Of a DNA stretch of 32,234 nucleotides, positions 1 to 6,347 are shown piece by piece. This DNA is from Clostridia bacterium (GTDB taxonomy: Bacteria; Bacillota; Clostridia; Oscillospirales; CAG-272). A program made the translations under genes and the position numbers. Within the stretch, counting starts at the first letter, position 1. Each line of letters starts with the position of its first letter. The notes under the pieces are model-generated. The model ran no database searches, had not been told where the DNA came from, and saw only the letters and a list, made by a program, of their open reading frames with translations. The DNA is taken from NCBI GenBank assembly GCA_017462615.1, contig JAFTQT010000069.1, positions 1 through 32,234 on the forward strand, written 5' to 3'.

Positions 1-3
1 AAC

Positions 4-116
4 GTGGGCAAATTTCATTTCACATCGAGCAAAGCGAGATATTTCACAATGTGCAATAGCACATTATTTCACGTTTTGCGAAAGCAAAACATTTCACTAC
101 ATGCGTTTGTGCCCAC
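4..116. repeat. Modular hairpin array with ATTTCAC linkers
   Basis: Four copies of ATTTCAC (17-23, 41-47, 66-72, 91-97) sit 24-25 bases apart and separate small hairpins. These are ATC-GA-GC/GC-GA-GAT with an AAA loop (24-40), AATGTGC/GCACATT with an AATA loop (48-65), and GTTTTGC/GCAAAAC with a GAAA loop (73-90). An outer stem, GTGGGCA (4-10) with TGCCCAC (110-116), would close the whole unit into a multi-branched fold. All of this is seen directly. Whether it acts as RNA, as DNA or as a mobile repeat is unknown to me. Confidence 0.75.
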
Positions 117-140
117 AAATGCAGTGCTTGTCAAGAAAAA

Positions 141-174
141 AGGACGAGGAATTTTAACAATTCTTCGTCCTTTT
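141..174. terminator. Hairpin terminator, possibly bidirectional
   Basis: A 13-base stem with one G-T wobble, AGGACGAGGAATT (141-153) against AATTCTTCGTCCT (159-171), is followed by TTTT and preceded by a run of six A. It could stop transcription on either strand. The gene it would serve on the plus strand lies off the left edge. Confidence 0.65.
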
Positions 175-280
175 CCTGTCGGTAGGTATTATTCAATTTG
201 ATACTGCTTTATCGCAGGTGCGCCAACGGGGGTCTTTTTGTTTGGCGTGCCTACGGCACGAAAGCTCCGCAGGGCGCAAT

Positions 281-320
281 CCGCCGAAAATCGATATTTT
301 CGCGGTTTTTCTTGCTTTTT
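281..320 (+). terminator. Hairpin followed by a T-rich tract upstream of the DUF554 promoter
   Basis: CGAAAAT (285-291) pairs with ATTTTCG (296-302) around a CGAT loop, and CCG/CGG extends the stem past a bulged C. A T-rich tract (306-320) follows. This fits an insulating terminator just upstream of, and partly overlapping, the next promoter. It could also be a plain palindrome. Confidence 0.4.
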
Positions 321-340
321 CACCCGATGTATGCTATAAT
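312..340 (+). promoter_or_regulatory. Sigma-A type promoter for the DUF554 gene
   Basis: The -35 is TTGCTT (312-317). A 17-base spacer leads to a perfect TATAAT (335-340) with an extended -10 TG at 332-333. The start codon lies 33 bases past the -10. Confidence 0.8.
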
Positions 341-373
341 GTGCATCGTACACTGAATTTTGAGGTGAGGAAT

Positions 374-1141
374 ATGACAAATTGGGCCATTTGGGGCACT
401 CTTGTAAATGCTGCAGCGGTCGCTGTCGGTGCCTTGGTCGGTATGCTGATCAAAAAACTGGGCGGCCTACAAAAAACGGCAGGACAGAACGAGAATGCGT
501 TGGACGATACGCGCACGGTGCGCCAAAAACGCATTTCCGATACCGTTATGGTGGGTCTTGGCCTTTGCGTGCTGCTGATCGGCACGTCGGGGGCGCTAAA
601 AATGCAAAACGTGCTGGTGGGCATCGTTTCCATGGCGCTGGGCGGTCTTATGGGCGAAGCGCTGGATCTGGACCGTCTGCTGAACCGCTTTGGCGTTTGG
701 GTGGAAAAGCGCGTGGGCGGTCACGGCGAGGGGAGCATCGCTCAGGGCTTTGTCACGGCAACGCTGCTGTTTTGCGTTGGCGCCATGACGGTTACCGGTG
801 CCATTGAAAGCAGCGTCCATCATACCCATTCCACCTACTATGCCAAAGCGATGATCGATATGGTGGCGGCCGTGATCTTCGGCTCTGCCTATGGCCTCGG
901 CGTGGTGCTTTCCGCAGGCGCGGTGTTCGTTACCCAGGGTGCGCTGACGCTGCTGGCATCTCTCCTGGCAGGCGCCATTCCAATGGCCATTATCAATGAG
1001 ATGATCGCCGTCGGCTCACTTTTGCTGGTTGCCATCGGTCTCAATCAAATGGGCGTCACGCGCATCCGCGTGATGAATCTCCTGCCGGCTATGTTTTTAC
1101 CGATCCTGCTTGTGCCGCTGTTCGGCTTGCTGCCTGCTTGA
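374..1141 (+). CDS. DUF554 family membrane protein (YdfK-like)
   Basis: This is a predicted integral membrane protein of 255 residues whose function is not established for the family; a transport role is only a guess. It is almost entirely hydrophobic, with likely membrane segments near residues 5-26, 58-72, 78-95, 125-145, 160-203 (two segments), 208-224 and 235-252. The FCVGAMTVTGAIESS motif at about 133-147 and the GG-GE-LDL pattern near 90-100 match my memory of DUF554. I chose the ATG at 374 because GAGGTGAGG precedes it and the promoter ends at 340; an in-frame start at 218 would place 52 residues across hairpins and the promoter. The gene is monocistronic between a promoter and a strong terminator, and hairpin arrays flank it on both sides. 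Confidence 0.85.
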   Translation: MTNWAIWGTLVNAAAVAVGALVGMLIKKLGGLQKTAGQNENALDDTRTVRQKRISDTVMVGLGLCVLLIGTSGALKMQNVLVGIVSMALGGLMGEALDLDRLLNRFGVWVEKRVGGHGEGSIAQGFVTATLLFCVGAMTVTGAIESSVHHTHSTYYAKAMIDMVAAVIFGSAYGLGVVLSAGAVFVTQGALTLLASLLAGAIPMAIINEMIAVGSLLLVAIGLNQMGVTRIRVMNLLPAMFLPILLVPLFGLLPA

Positions 1142-1160
1142 ATAAAGAAAACGACGCCCT

Positions 1161-1198
1161 TGGCGTGATACTCTTAACGGAGTATCACGCCAGTTTTA
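1161..1198 (+). terminator. Strong intrinsic terminator after the DUF554 gene
   Basis: A perfect 13-base stem, TGGCGTGATACTC (1161-1173) and GAGTATCACGCCA (1180-1192), has a six-base loop and is followed by GTTTTATT. The sequence between the stop codon and the stem reappears downstream of the glycerophosphodiester phosphodiesterase gene (see findings). Confidence 0.85.
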
Positions 1199-1211
1199 TT
1201 CGCCTCTTGGC

Positions 1212-1386
1212 GAGTTCTATTGCTTCGCAGTGATATTCGGCTCACGCCGAGTGGTATTCGCGGCTCACGCAGTGAGCGGCGCGAGCTTTTGTAGGCGAAT
1301 AGAATATCACTGTGAGGCGAAGCCGAACAATATCACTACACGACGCAGTCGTATAATATCACTCCGACGAAGTCGGAATATAACTC
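1212..1386. repeat. Second modular hairpin array with AATATCACT linkers
   Basis: AATATCACT occurs at 1303-1311, 1329-1337 and 1355-1363, exactly 26 bases apart. The intervals hold hairpins: TGT-GA-GGC/GCC-GA-ACA with a GAA loop (1311-1327), ACACGAC/GTCGTAT with a GCA loop (1338-1354) and CCGAC/GTCGG with a GAA loop (1364-1376). The left half carries the linker inverted: CAGTGATATTC (1228-1238) is the exact complement of GAATATCACTG (1302-1312). TATTCGC (1255-1261) pairs with GCGAATA (1295-1301), and GCTCAC/GTGAGC hairpins inside. An outer stem, GAGTTCTATT (1212-1221) with AATATAACTC (1377-1386), has a single mismatch. Confidence 0.75.
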
Positions 1387-1415
1387 TTGTTTTCTCTGCC
1401 GATTTGTGTTATAAT
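1387..1415 (+). promoter_or_regulatory. Candidate sigma-A promoter at the right edge of the hairpin array
   Basis: TTGTTT (1387-1392), a 17-base spacer and TATAAT (1410-1415) with an extended -10 TG. The first gene downstream starts about 250 bases later, beyond the inverted repeat pair. It may drive the orphan gene at 1669 with a long structured leader, or a small RNA from the repeats. Confidence 0.55.
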
Positions 1416-1429
1416 GGAACTAACAAAAA

Positions 1430-1565
1430 GCCTTCCTCCGGGAGGAAGGTGGCACGCGGAGCGTGACGGAAGGAGCCTGCGTGACTTTATATTTGTGCTA
1501 ACTTCATTGTAATGCACTCTCCCTCAGTCAGCTTCGCTGACAGCTCCCTCTCGGAGGGAGCCTTT
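1430..1565. repeat. Inverted pair of intergenic repeats (MITE-like arrangement)
   Basis: The left copy (about 1430-1475) reads as a CCTTCCTCC/GGAGGAAGG hairpin, then CACGC/GCGTG, then GGAAGGAG. The right copy (about 1519-1565) on the minus strand reads as a CTCCCTCCGAGAGGGAG hairpin, then GTCAGC/GCTGAC, then TGAGGGAG. Module order and several words agree, so I read them as two diverged copies of one element in opposite orientation around a core of about 43 bases. I recall similar intergenic elements in gut Clostridia but cannot name the family. Confidence 0.55.
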
Positions 1566-1668
1566 GGACGCGTTCGTGCATCTTTAGGGGTATGGGCTTT
1601 GCCCTATGCCTTTGTAATACAAAGGCGAAACCGGCGATAAAAAATAAGAGTTGAAGAAAGGTAATTGT

Positions 1669-2034
1669 ATGAACATCCTATATGATTTGTTTATTAGTCT
1701 CATCGAAGAAGAATGTGGCAAGGAATATTGGACGGAGCATCTTGTAGGTACATTCAAGACAAAAGAAGAAGCAATTACGGTAATGAAAGAAGCAATGAGC
1801 GAAGGTCGGCCATTTTCAAAACCTGAATGTGAATCCAGAATACAAGAAGTAGAACTTATCGGAGAAATCATTGATGGTAATTCTGTATATCGTTTTTTTG
1901 GATATAACCATAAAGGAGATATGATTGAATCTCCTTATTATACAGAAAAGGATACGGCAATTCAAGCTTTTTTAAAGGAAAAGAAAAGTACTCCCGGACG
2001 AGGATGGTGTTTAAACACTTATAAATTAGGATAA
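1669..2034 (+). CDS. Small orphan protein, AT-rich, unknown function
   Basis: I do not recognise this 121-residue protein. It is soluble-looking, has no signal peptide or membrane segment, and is rich in Glu and Lys. Two stretches resemble each other: TFKTKEEAITVMKEAMSEG (about 29-47) and YYTEKDTAIQAFLKEKK (about 93-109). Both have an aromatic residue, Thr, a charged run, Ala-Ile and an amphipathic helix, which suggests an internal duplication. The ATG at 1669 follows GAAAGG at good spacing; an upstream in-frame TTG at 1651 is less likely. Codon use is visibly more AT-rich than in every neighbour, and the gene sits alone between repeat clusters, so recent transfer is plausible. An immunity or regulatory role would be speculation. 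Confidence 0.6.
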   Translation: MNILYDLFISLIEEECGKEYWTEHLVGTFKTKEEAITVMKEAMSEGRPFSKPECESRIQEVELIGEIIDGNSVYRFFGYNHKGDMIESPYYTEKDTAIQAFLKEKKSTPGRGWCLNTYKLG

Positions 2035-2063
2035 TGCCGTCTCCCTCACTCATATAGAAACTA

Positions 2064-2099
2064 CCCCAACAGATTTTTAAAAAACTGTTGGGGGTTAAT
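2064..2099 (+). terminator. Terminator-like hairpin after the orphan gene
   Basis: CCCCAACAG (2064-2072) pairs with CTGTTGGGG (2085-2093). The A/T-rich interior can extend the stem (TTTTT/AAAAA). The trailing GTTAATT is a weak T tract, so efficiency is uncertain. Confidence 0.6.
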
Positions 2100-2130
2100 T
2101 ATTTGTTTACTGCAGAACATTTTTTTGTCC

Positions 2131-2178
2131 GTAGGGGCGTTCTTTGAACGCCCGCGGGCGAACACAGTTCGCCCCTAC
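2131..2178. repeat. GTAGGGGCG...CGCCCCTAC palindromic repeat
   Basis: A 48-base element has exact terminal inverted repeats, GTAGGGGCG (2131-2139) and CGCCCCTAC (2170-2178), and a palindromic CGCCCGCGGGCG core (2149-2160). Elements with these ends are widespread intergenic repeats in many bacterial genomes from memory. This copy lies between the orphan gene's terminator and the end of the convergent operon. Confidence 0.7.
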
Positions 2179-2243
2179 TGTGGGATTAGGTAAATGTTTC
2201 GTGACTTCTCCGCTAAGAACATCACCCTTGGGCGTCGTTTTCT

Positions 2244-2969
2244 TTATTCCACAATGTTGGTCGTGATGATATCCACGCCGAAGGCGGCAAGCTCGGCGGC
2301 GCGTGCGGGATCGTCCACCGTCCAGGTATTGACCTTGATACCGTTTTCGTGGCAAAGAGCCACTCGTTCGGCAGTCAGCGCGGTGTGACGGATGTCAAGA
2401 TCCAGATGATAAGCCTTTAGCTTGTCGATCAGATCGTCCCCAAATTCGCTGACCAGATACTGCGCGGAGGCCTCCGGCAGTCTCTTGCGAACGCTCACCA
2501 TATTGGTGTAGGAGAAGGAGATGAAGGTGGTGTGATCGAGATAGTCCATATCTCCAATGACGTCGATGATGGCGTTCACGGCCTCCTCGGTCATCCGATT
2601 CTTCAGCTCCAGAACCGCCACCTTTTCGTACTTTTTGCAGATGGCAATGTACTCCTCAAGGGAGGGAAGGCAGAGATCAACCCGATCCTTCTTCTCGCTG
2701 AACTTGTTCAGCAGCGTGAGACGGCGCAGGGTATCGAAGGAGGATTCTTCCACTATCAAACGATCTCCCGCCACGCGGGCGGTGTCGTCATCGTGAATGA
2801 TGATGAATTTGCCGTCAGCGGTGACGTGCACGTCGGTTTCAATGCCCCAGTAGGAGCGATTTCCTGCCGCTACAAAGGCGGCGTTGGTGTTTTCACGCTC
2901 GAGTCCACTGCAGCCGCGGTGTGCCACCATCAAGGGTTTATTTTCGCAGTTCAATTTCAACGTATCCAT
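2244..2969 (-). CDS. Glycerophosphodiester phosphodiesterase family protein
   Basis: The likely reaction is hydrolysis of glycerophosphodiesters to glycerol 3-phosphate and an alcohol, in lipid or teichoic-acid turnover. At 241 residues it has the usual length of the cytoplasmic, UgpQ-like GDPD family. The TIM-barrel signature is visible: HRG at 17-19, EN at 26-27, IETDVH at 43-48 (metal ligands Glu44, Asp46), HD at 59-60 (catalytic His59) and ELK at 121-123. There is no signal peptide. GAGGTAGACA precedes the ATG. It is the last gene of the minus-strand run, 33 bases after glnS, and probably co-transcribed with it. Substrate cannot be read from the sequence. Confidence 0.88.
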   Translation of the reverse strand: MDTLKLNCENKPLMVAHRGCSGLERENTNAAFVAAGNRSYWGIETDVHVTADGKFIIIHDDDTARVAGDRLIVEESSFDTLRRLTLLNKFSEKKDRVDLCLPSLEEYIAICKKYEKVAVLELKNRMTEEAVNAIIDVIGDMDYLDHTTFISFSYTNMVSVRKRLPEASAQYLVSEFGDDLIDKLKAYHLDLDIRHTALTAERVALCHENGIKVNTWTVDDPARAAELAAFGVDIITTNIVE

Positions 2970-3002
2970 TGTCTACCTCGGTTTTCTCGCCCCGTTTGGG
3001 GG

Positions 3003-4658
3003 TTATTTCTTTGGAAAACTGTCTTTGAGGCCCACCACGCGGTTAAAGGTGCCCTCGTGCTTGGAGTCGCAGCAGTAGTAACCGTCGCGCACAAACTGGA
3101 ATTTATCACCGGCCTTGGCCTCGGCAAGCGCGGGCTCGATCTTGGCGTGCTCGATCTTTACCAAGGAGTCGGGATTGAGGTAATCGTTGTAGGTCTTGCC
3201 CTCGGGGAGATCAGCGGGGTTCTCGATGGTCAAGAGGTTATCGTAAAGCATCATCGTGGCTTCCTTCGCGTACTTGGCGGAGAGCCAATGGATGGTGCCC
3301 TTGATCTTGCGGCCATCGGCGGGTACGTTGTTGCGGGTCTCCAGGTCGGCGGTGCAAAGGATGCGCTCGATATTGCCTTCGGCATCCTTCACGATCTCAT
3401 TGCAACGGATGATATACGCACCCATCAAACGCACCTCGCCGTCGGGCTTCAGACGGAAGAACTTGGGCGGCGGCACCTCGGCAAAGTCGGCGGCGTCGAT
3501 ATAAATTTCGCGGGTGAAGGGCATGGCACGGGTGCCCATTTCGGGCTTCTGGGGATGATTGGGCAGCTCAAAGGTCTCCTCGCGATCGGCCTCATAGTTG
3601 GTGATCTCCAGTAGAATGGGGTGCTGAATGGCCACGCGGCGGGGGGCGGTTTCACCCAGCTCGTCACGGATGCAATGCTCCAGCATACTGATATCCACCA
3701 GGCTGTCGGCCTTAGAAACGCCGGCCTCCTTCACAAAACGGAAAATAGAGGAGGGGGTGTAGCCACGGCGACGCAGGGCGCAGATGGTGGGCAGACGGGG
3801 GTCGTCCCAGCCGTCTACCATGTTGTTTTCCACAAGGGAGCGTAGATAGCGCATGGACATCACCGTGTTGGTGATGTTCAGACGGGCAAACTCGCGCTGC
3901 TTCGGCTTCTTTTCGAAGCCGATGTTGTCAATGACCCACTCATAGAGGGGACGGTGATTTTCAAACTCCAAAGAGCAAAGAGAGTGAGTGATGCCCTCCA
4001 GCGCGTCCTGAATGGGATGCGCGTAGTCGTAAAGGGGATAAATGCACCACTTGTCGCCCTGGCGGTGGTGGGAGGTGTGCACGATGCGATAAATGGCGGG
4101 GTCGCGCATATTCATGTTGGGGGAGGCCATGTCGATCTTGGCACGCAGGGTCTTGGCACCGTCCGGGAACTCGCCTGCCTTCATGCGGGCAAACAGATCA
4201 AGGTTTTCCTCCACGGAACGGTTGCGATAGGGGCTTTCGGTACCCTTTTCAGTCAAGGTGCCGCGGGTCTTGCGCAGCTCCTCGGCGTTCAGATCGCACA
4301 CGTAGGCCTTGCCCATTTTGATGAGCTCTACGGCAAATTCATAGCACTTGTCAAAGTAATCCGAGCCGTAGAAAACGCCGCCCGTGGGGGTAGCGCCCAG
4401 CCAGCAAAGGTCCTCGTAGATGGACTCTACGTACTCCATATCCTCCTTGGCGGGGTTGGTGTCGTCATAGCGGAGGTTGAAGAGGCCGCCGTACTTTCTG
4501 GCCGTCTCCACATTGATCATAATAGCCTTGGCGGAGCCAATGTGCAGATAGCCGTTGGGCTCCGGAGGGAAGCGGGTGTGGATCTTCAGAGAGGGATCCG
4601 CCTCCAGGTCGGCATCGATAATATCGTGAATAAAATTATTGCTGATGATTTCTTCCAT
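3003..4658 (-). CDS. glnS: Glutaminyl-tRNA synthetase
   Basis: It charges tRNA-Gln with glutamine using ATP. The protein has 551 residues, close to the Escherichia coli enzyme. The class I Rossmann signature RFPPEPNGYLHIGSAKA (29-45) holds the HIGH-type motif as HIGS. Family blocks such as LRYDDTNP (62-69), the GWDDPRLPT region after residue 283 and the two beta-barrel anticodon domains in the C-terminal half follow in order. The KMSKS-type loop reads VMSMR at 266-270, where E. coli has VMSKR, so the expected lysine is methionine (see findings). It lies 15 bases after gltX, with GAGG before the ATG. A GlnRS suggests direct glutaminylation, although GatCAB could still be encoded elsewhere. Confidence 0.95.
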   Translation of the reverse strand: MEEIISNNFIHDIIDADLEADPSLKIHTRFPPEPNGYLHIGSAKAIMINVETARKYGGLFNLRYDDTNPAKEDMEYVESIYEDLCWLGATPTGGVFYGSDYFDKCYEFAVELIKMGKAYVCDLNAEELRKTRGTLTEKGTESPYRNRSVEENLDLFARMKAGEFPDGAKTLRAKIDMASPNMNMRDPAIYRIVHTSHHRQGDKWCIYPLYDYAHPIQDALEGITHSLCSLEFENHRPLYEWVIDNIGFEKKPKQREFARLNITNTVMSMRYLRSLVENNMVDGWDDPRLPTICALRRRGYTPSSIFRFVKEAGVSKADSLVDISMLEHCIRDELGETAPRRVAIQHPILLEITNYEADREETFELPNHPQKPEMGTRAMPFTREIYIDAADFAEVPPPKFFRLKPDGEVRLMGAYIIRCNEIVKDAEGNIERILCTADLETRNNVPADGRKIKGTIHWLSAKYAKEATMMLYDNLLTIENPADLPEGKTYNDYLNPDSLVKIEHAKIEPALAEAKAGDKFQFVRDGYYCCDSKHEGTFNRVVGLKDSFPKK

Positions 4659-4673
4659 TTTATTACCTCACAA

Positions 4674-6320
4674 TCAGAGAGTTTCGATCATGGCGTTGAT
4701 GCGGGCAAAGACGCGATCCCGGCCAAGGATCTGCATCACGCTGTACATATCGGGGGAGTTGAGACGGCCGGTGACGGCCACGCGCAGGAACATACTGACG
4801 TCGGCCACGCTGCCCTTGAAGGCAGAGGGATTCTCCTTGTAGGCCTTCATGTCCGAGGCAAAGCCCAGACCGTCAGCTACGGCCTTGATCTTGTCAAACC
4901 ATACGCCGGAGTCATCTGCAGGATCATAGGTGGCAACAAAGCCTTGGAGCGCTGCCTTGATATCTTCCTTGGCAAAGCCCTCGGGATATGCGTCGGTCAC
5001 GGTGAACCAATCGTCGTAGAAAAAGTCGAGATAAGGCTTCACGTCTGCCATGACGGCAAAGTCCTTACGAGGCTTTTTTCCACCCCGTCCAATGGCTAAA
5101 ATGGATTTTGCGTAGCTTTCATCGGCGGTGAGATGGTCATAAAGATCGATGTCAAAGTCCTTTGCGAAATCCAGCACCTCGGCGTAGACGGTGTCTACGT
5201 CCATGCGGGAAATGACGTTTTTGGAAACGTCCCGCAGCTTGGCGGCATCGAAAAGAGAGCCTGCGGGGTTCATCTTTTTATAGGAGAACTTGAAGCTATC
5301 CACCGGTGCGTCGGGGTTGGCGCGGCGCCAGTCCTCAAAGTTAGAGTTCAGCACCGTCATCAGGTATTCGTAGACCGACTGCACGGGGAAGCCTGCTGCG
5401 CGGTAGTAAGTCAGCGCCAACTCGGGATCCTTACGCTTCGACAGTTTGCGCTTGGATTCGCCGTCCATTTTCATCAAGGGGCCGATGTGCAGATATTTTG
5501 GGGGCTTGAAGCCGAGGGCACGAAAGAGCTGCAAATGGAAGGGCAGGGTAGGGAGCCACTCGTCACCGCGCACCACGTGAGTGGTGTGCATCAGGTGGTC
5601 ATCCACGGCATGAGCGAAGTGATATGTGGGAATGCCGTCGGATTTCAGCAGCACGTGGTCGATATCATTTTCGGTCAGCTCCAGATTGCCTTTGATAAGG
5701 TCTGTAAATTTGATTTTGTTTTCAATAGAGCCGGTGGAGCGGTAGCGCAGCACCCAGGGCTTGCCGGCGTCCAGAGCCGCTTTGATGTCCTCGAGGGGGC
5801 GATCACGCCAGACGGCCCACTTGCCGAAATAGCCGTAGTTGGCTTTTTCAGCCTCCTGCTTGGCGTGGATGTCAGAAAGCTCCTCTTCGGTGCAGAAGCA
5901 GGGATAAGCCTCTCCCTGCAGCACCAGCTGCTTGGCGTACACGTGATAAAGATGCGCACGCTGACGCTGACGGTAGGGGCCGTAATTGCCCGCGTCGCCG
6001 TCAATGGTAGCGCCCTCGTCGAAATGAATGCTGTAATGCTTTAGCGACTCGATCAGCACCTGCACGGCACCGGGAACCTCGCGCTTGGCGTCGGTATCCT
6101 CCACGCGGAGAAACAGTGTGCCGCCGGATTGGTGACACATCCGCTCGGAGGTGATACCCTGCACCAGATTACCCAGGTGCACGAAGCCCGTGGGGCTGGG
6201 GGCCATACGGGAAACGATGGCTCCCTCCGGCAAGCTGCGGGGCGGAAACTCCGCGTCAAGGTCGGCAGGTGTCTTGGTTACGTTCGGGAATAAGAGATCT
6301 GCAAGAATTTTGGTGTCCAT
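4674..6320 (-). CDS. gltX: Glutamyl-tRNA synthetase
   Basis: It charges tRNA-Glu with glutamate. At 548 residues it is longer than the common form of about 480 and resembles the long clostridial type I recall beside glnS. Class I motifs are APSPTGFVHLGN (40-51), with HLGN as the HIGH motif, RVEDTD (72-77), and KLSKRKDPEL (292-301), where the KMSKS lysine is present. The RGDEW block (251-255) helps in active-site formation. The C-terminal third, which should bind the anticodon, is less conserved. AGAGGT precedes the ATG. It is 27 bases downstream of the hydrolase gene and 15 upstream of glnS. No T-box leader is visible. Whether it also charges tRNA-Gln cannot be judged here. Confidence 0.94.
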   Translation of the reverse strand: MDTKILADLLFPNVTKTPADLDAEFPPRSLPEGAIVSRMAPSPTGFVHLGNLVQGITSERMCHQSGGTLFLRVEDTDAKREVPGAVQVLIESLKHYSIHFDEGATIDGDAGNYGPYRQRQRAHLYHVYAKQLVLQGEAYPCFCTEEELSDIHAKQEAEKANYGYFGKWAVWRDRPLEDIKAALDAGKPWVLRYRSTGSIENKIKFTDLIKGNLELTENDIDHVLLKSDGIPTYHFAHAVDDHLMHTTHVVRGDEWLPTLPFHLQLFRALGFKPPKYLHIGPLMKMDGESKRKLSKRKDPELALTYYRAAGFPVQSVYEYLMTVLNSNFEDWRRANPDAPVDSFKFSYKKMNPAGSLFDAAKLRDVSKNVISRMDVDTVYAEVLDFAKDFDIDLYDHLTADESYAKSILAIGRGGKKPRKDFAVMADVKPYLDFFYDDWFTVTDAYPEGFAKEDIKAALQGFVATYDPADDSGVWFDKIKAVADGLGFASDMKAYKENPSAFKGSVADVSMFLRVAVTGRLNSPDMYSVMQILGRDRVFARINAMIETL

Positions 6321-6347
6321 AATGTACCTCTGTGAATAAAGTGTGGA

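Larger units (their letters stand above)
1..373. other. Gene-free left edge with hairpin array, terminators and promoter
   Basis: No convincing gene lies here. From left to right the stretch holds a modular hairpin array (4-116), a terminator-like hairpin (141-171), a short CGTGCC/GGCACG hairpin (246-260), a longer hairpin followed by a T-rich tract (281-320), and the promoter of the DUF554 gene (312-340). The small open frames that cross it run through the hairpins and lack ribosome binding sites. Confidence 0.7.
1142..1668. other. Repeat-rich intergenic region
   Basis: Across 527 bases I see no gene. It holds the DUF554 terminator (1161-1198), a CGCC/GGCG hairpin (1201-1212), the second hairpin array (1212-1386), a promoter (1387-1415), an inverted pair of repeats (1430-1565), a GGGC/GCCC hairpin (about 1589-1610) and CCTTTGT/ACAAAGG around an AAT loop (1609-1625), which ends about 43 bases before the next gene. 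Confidence 0.75.

Noticed and set aside
4..116. Possible CRISPR array
   Set aside because: The repeated part is only 7 bases and the intervals are self-complementary hairpins, not unique spacers; no cas gene is present.
218..373. Upstream start for the DUF554 protein
   Set aside because: The extension would cover a hairpin and the promoter; the ATG at 374 has a good ribosome binding site.
2532..5099. Plus-strand frames opposite the phosphodiesterase, glnS and gltX
   Set aside because: They cross gene boundaries on the other strand and show only shadow composition.
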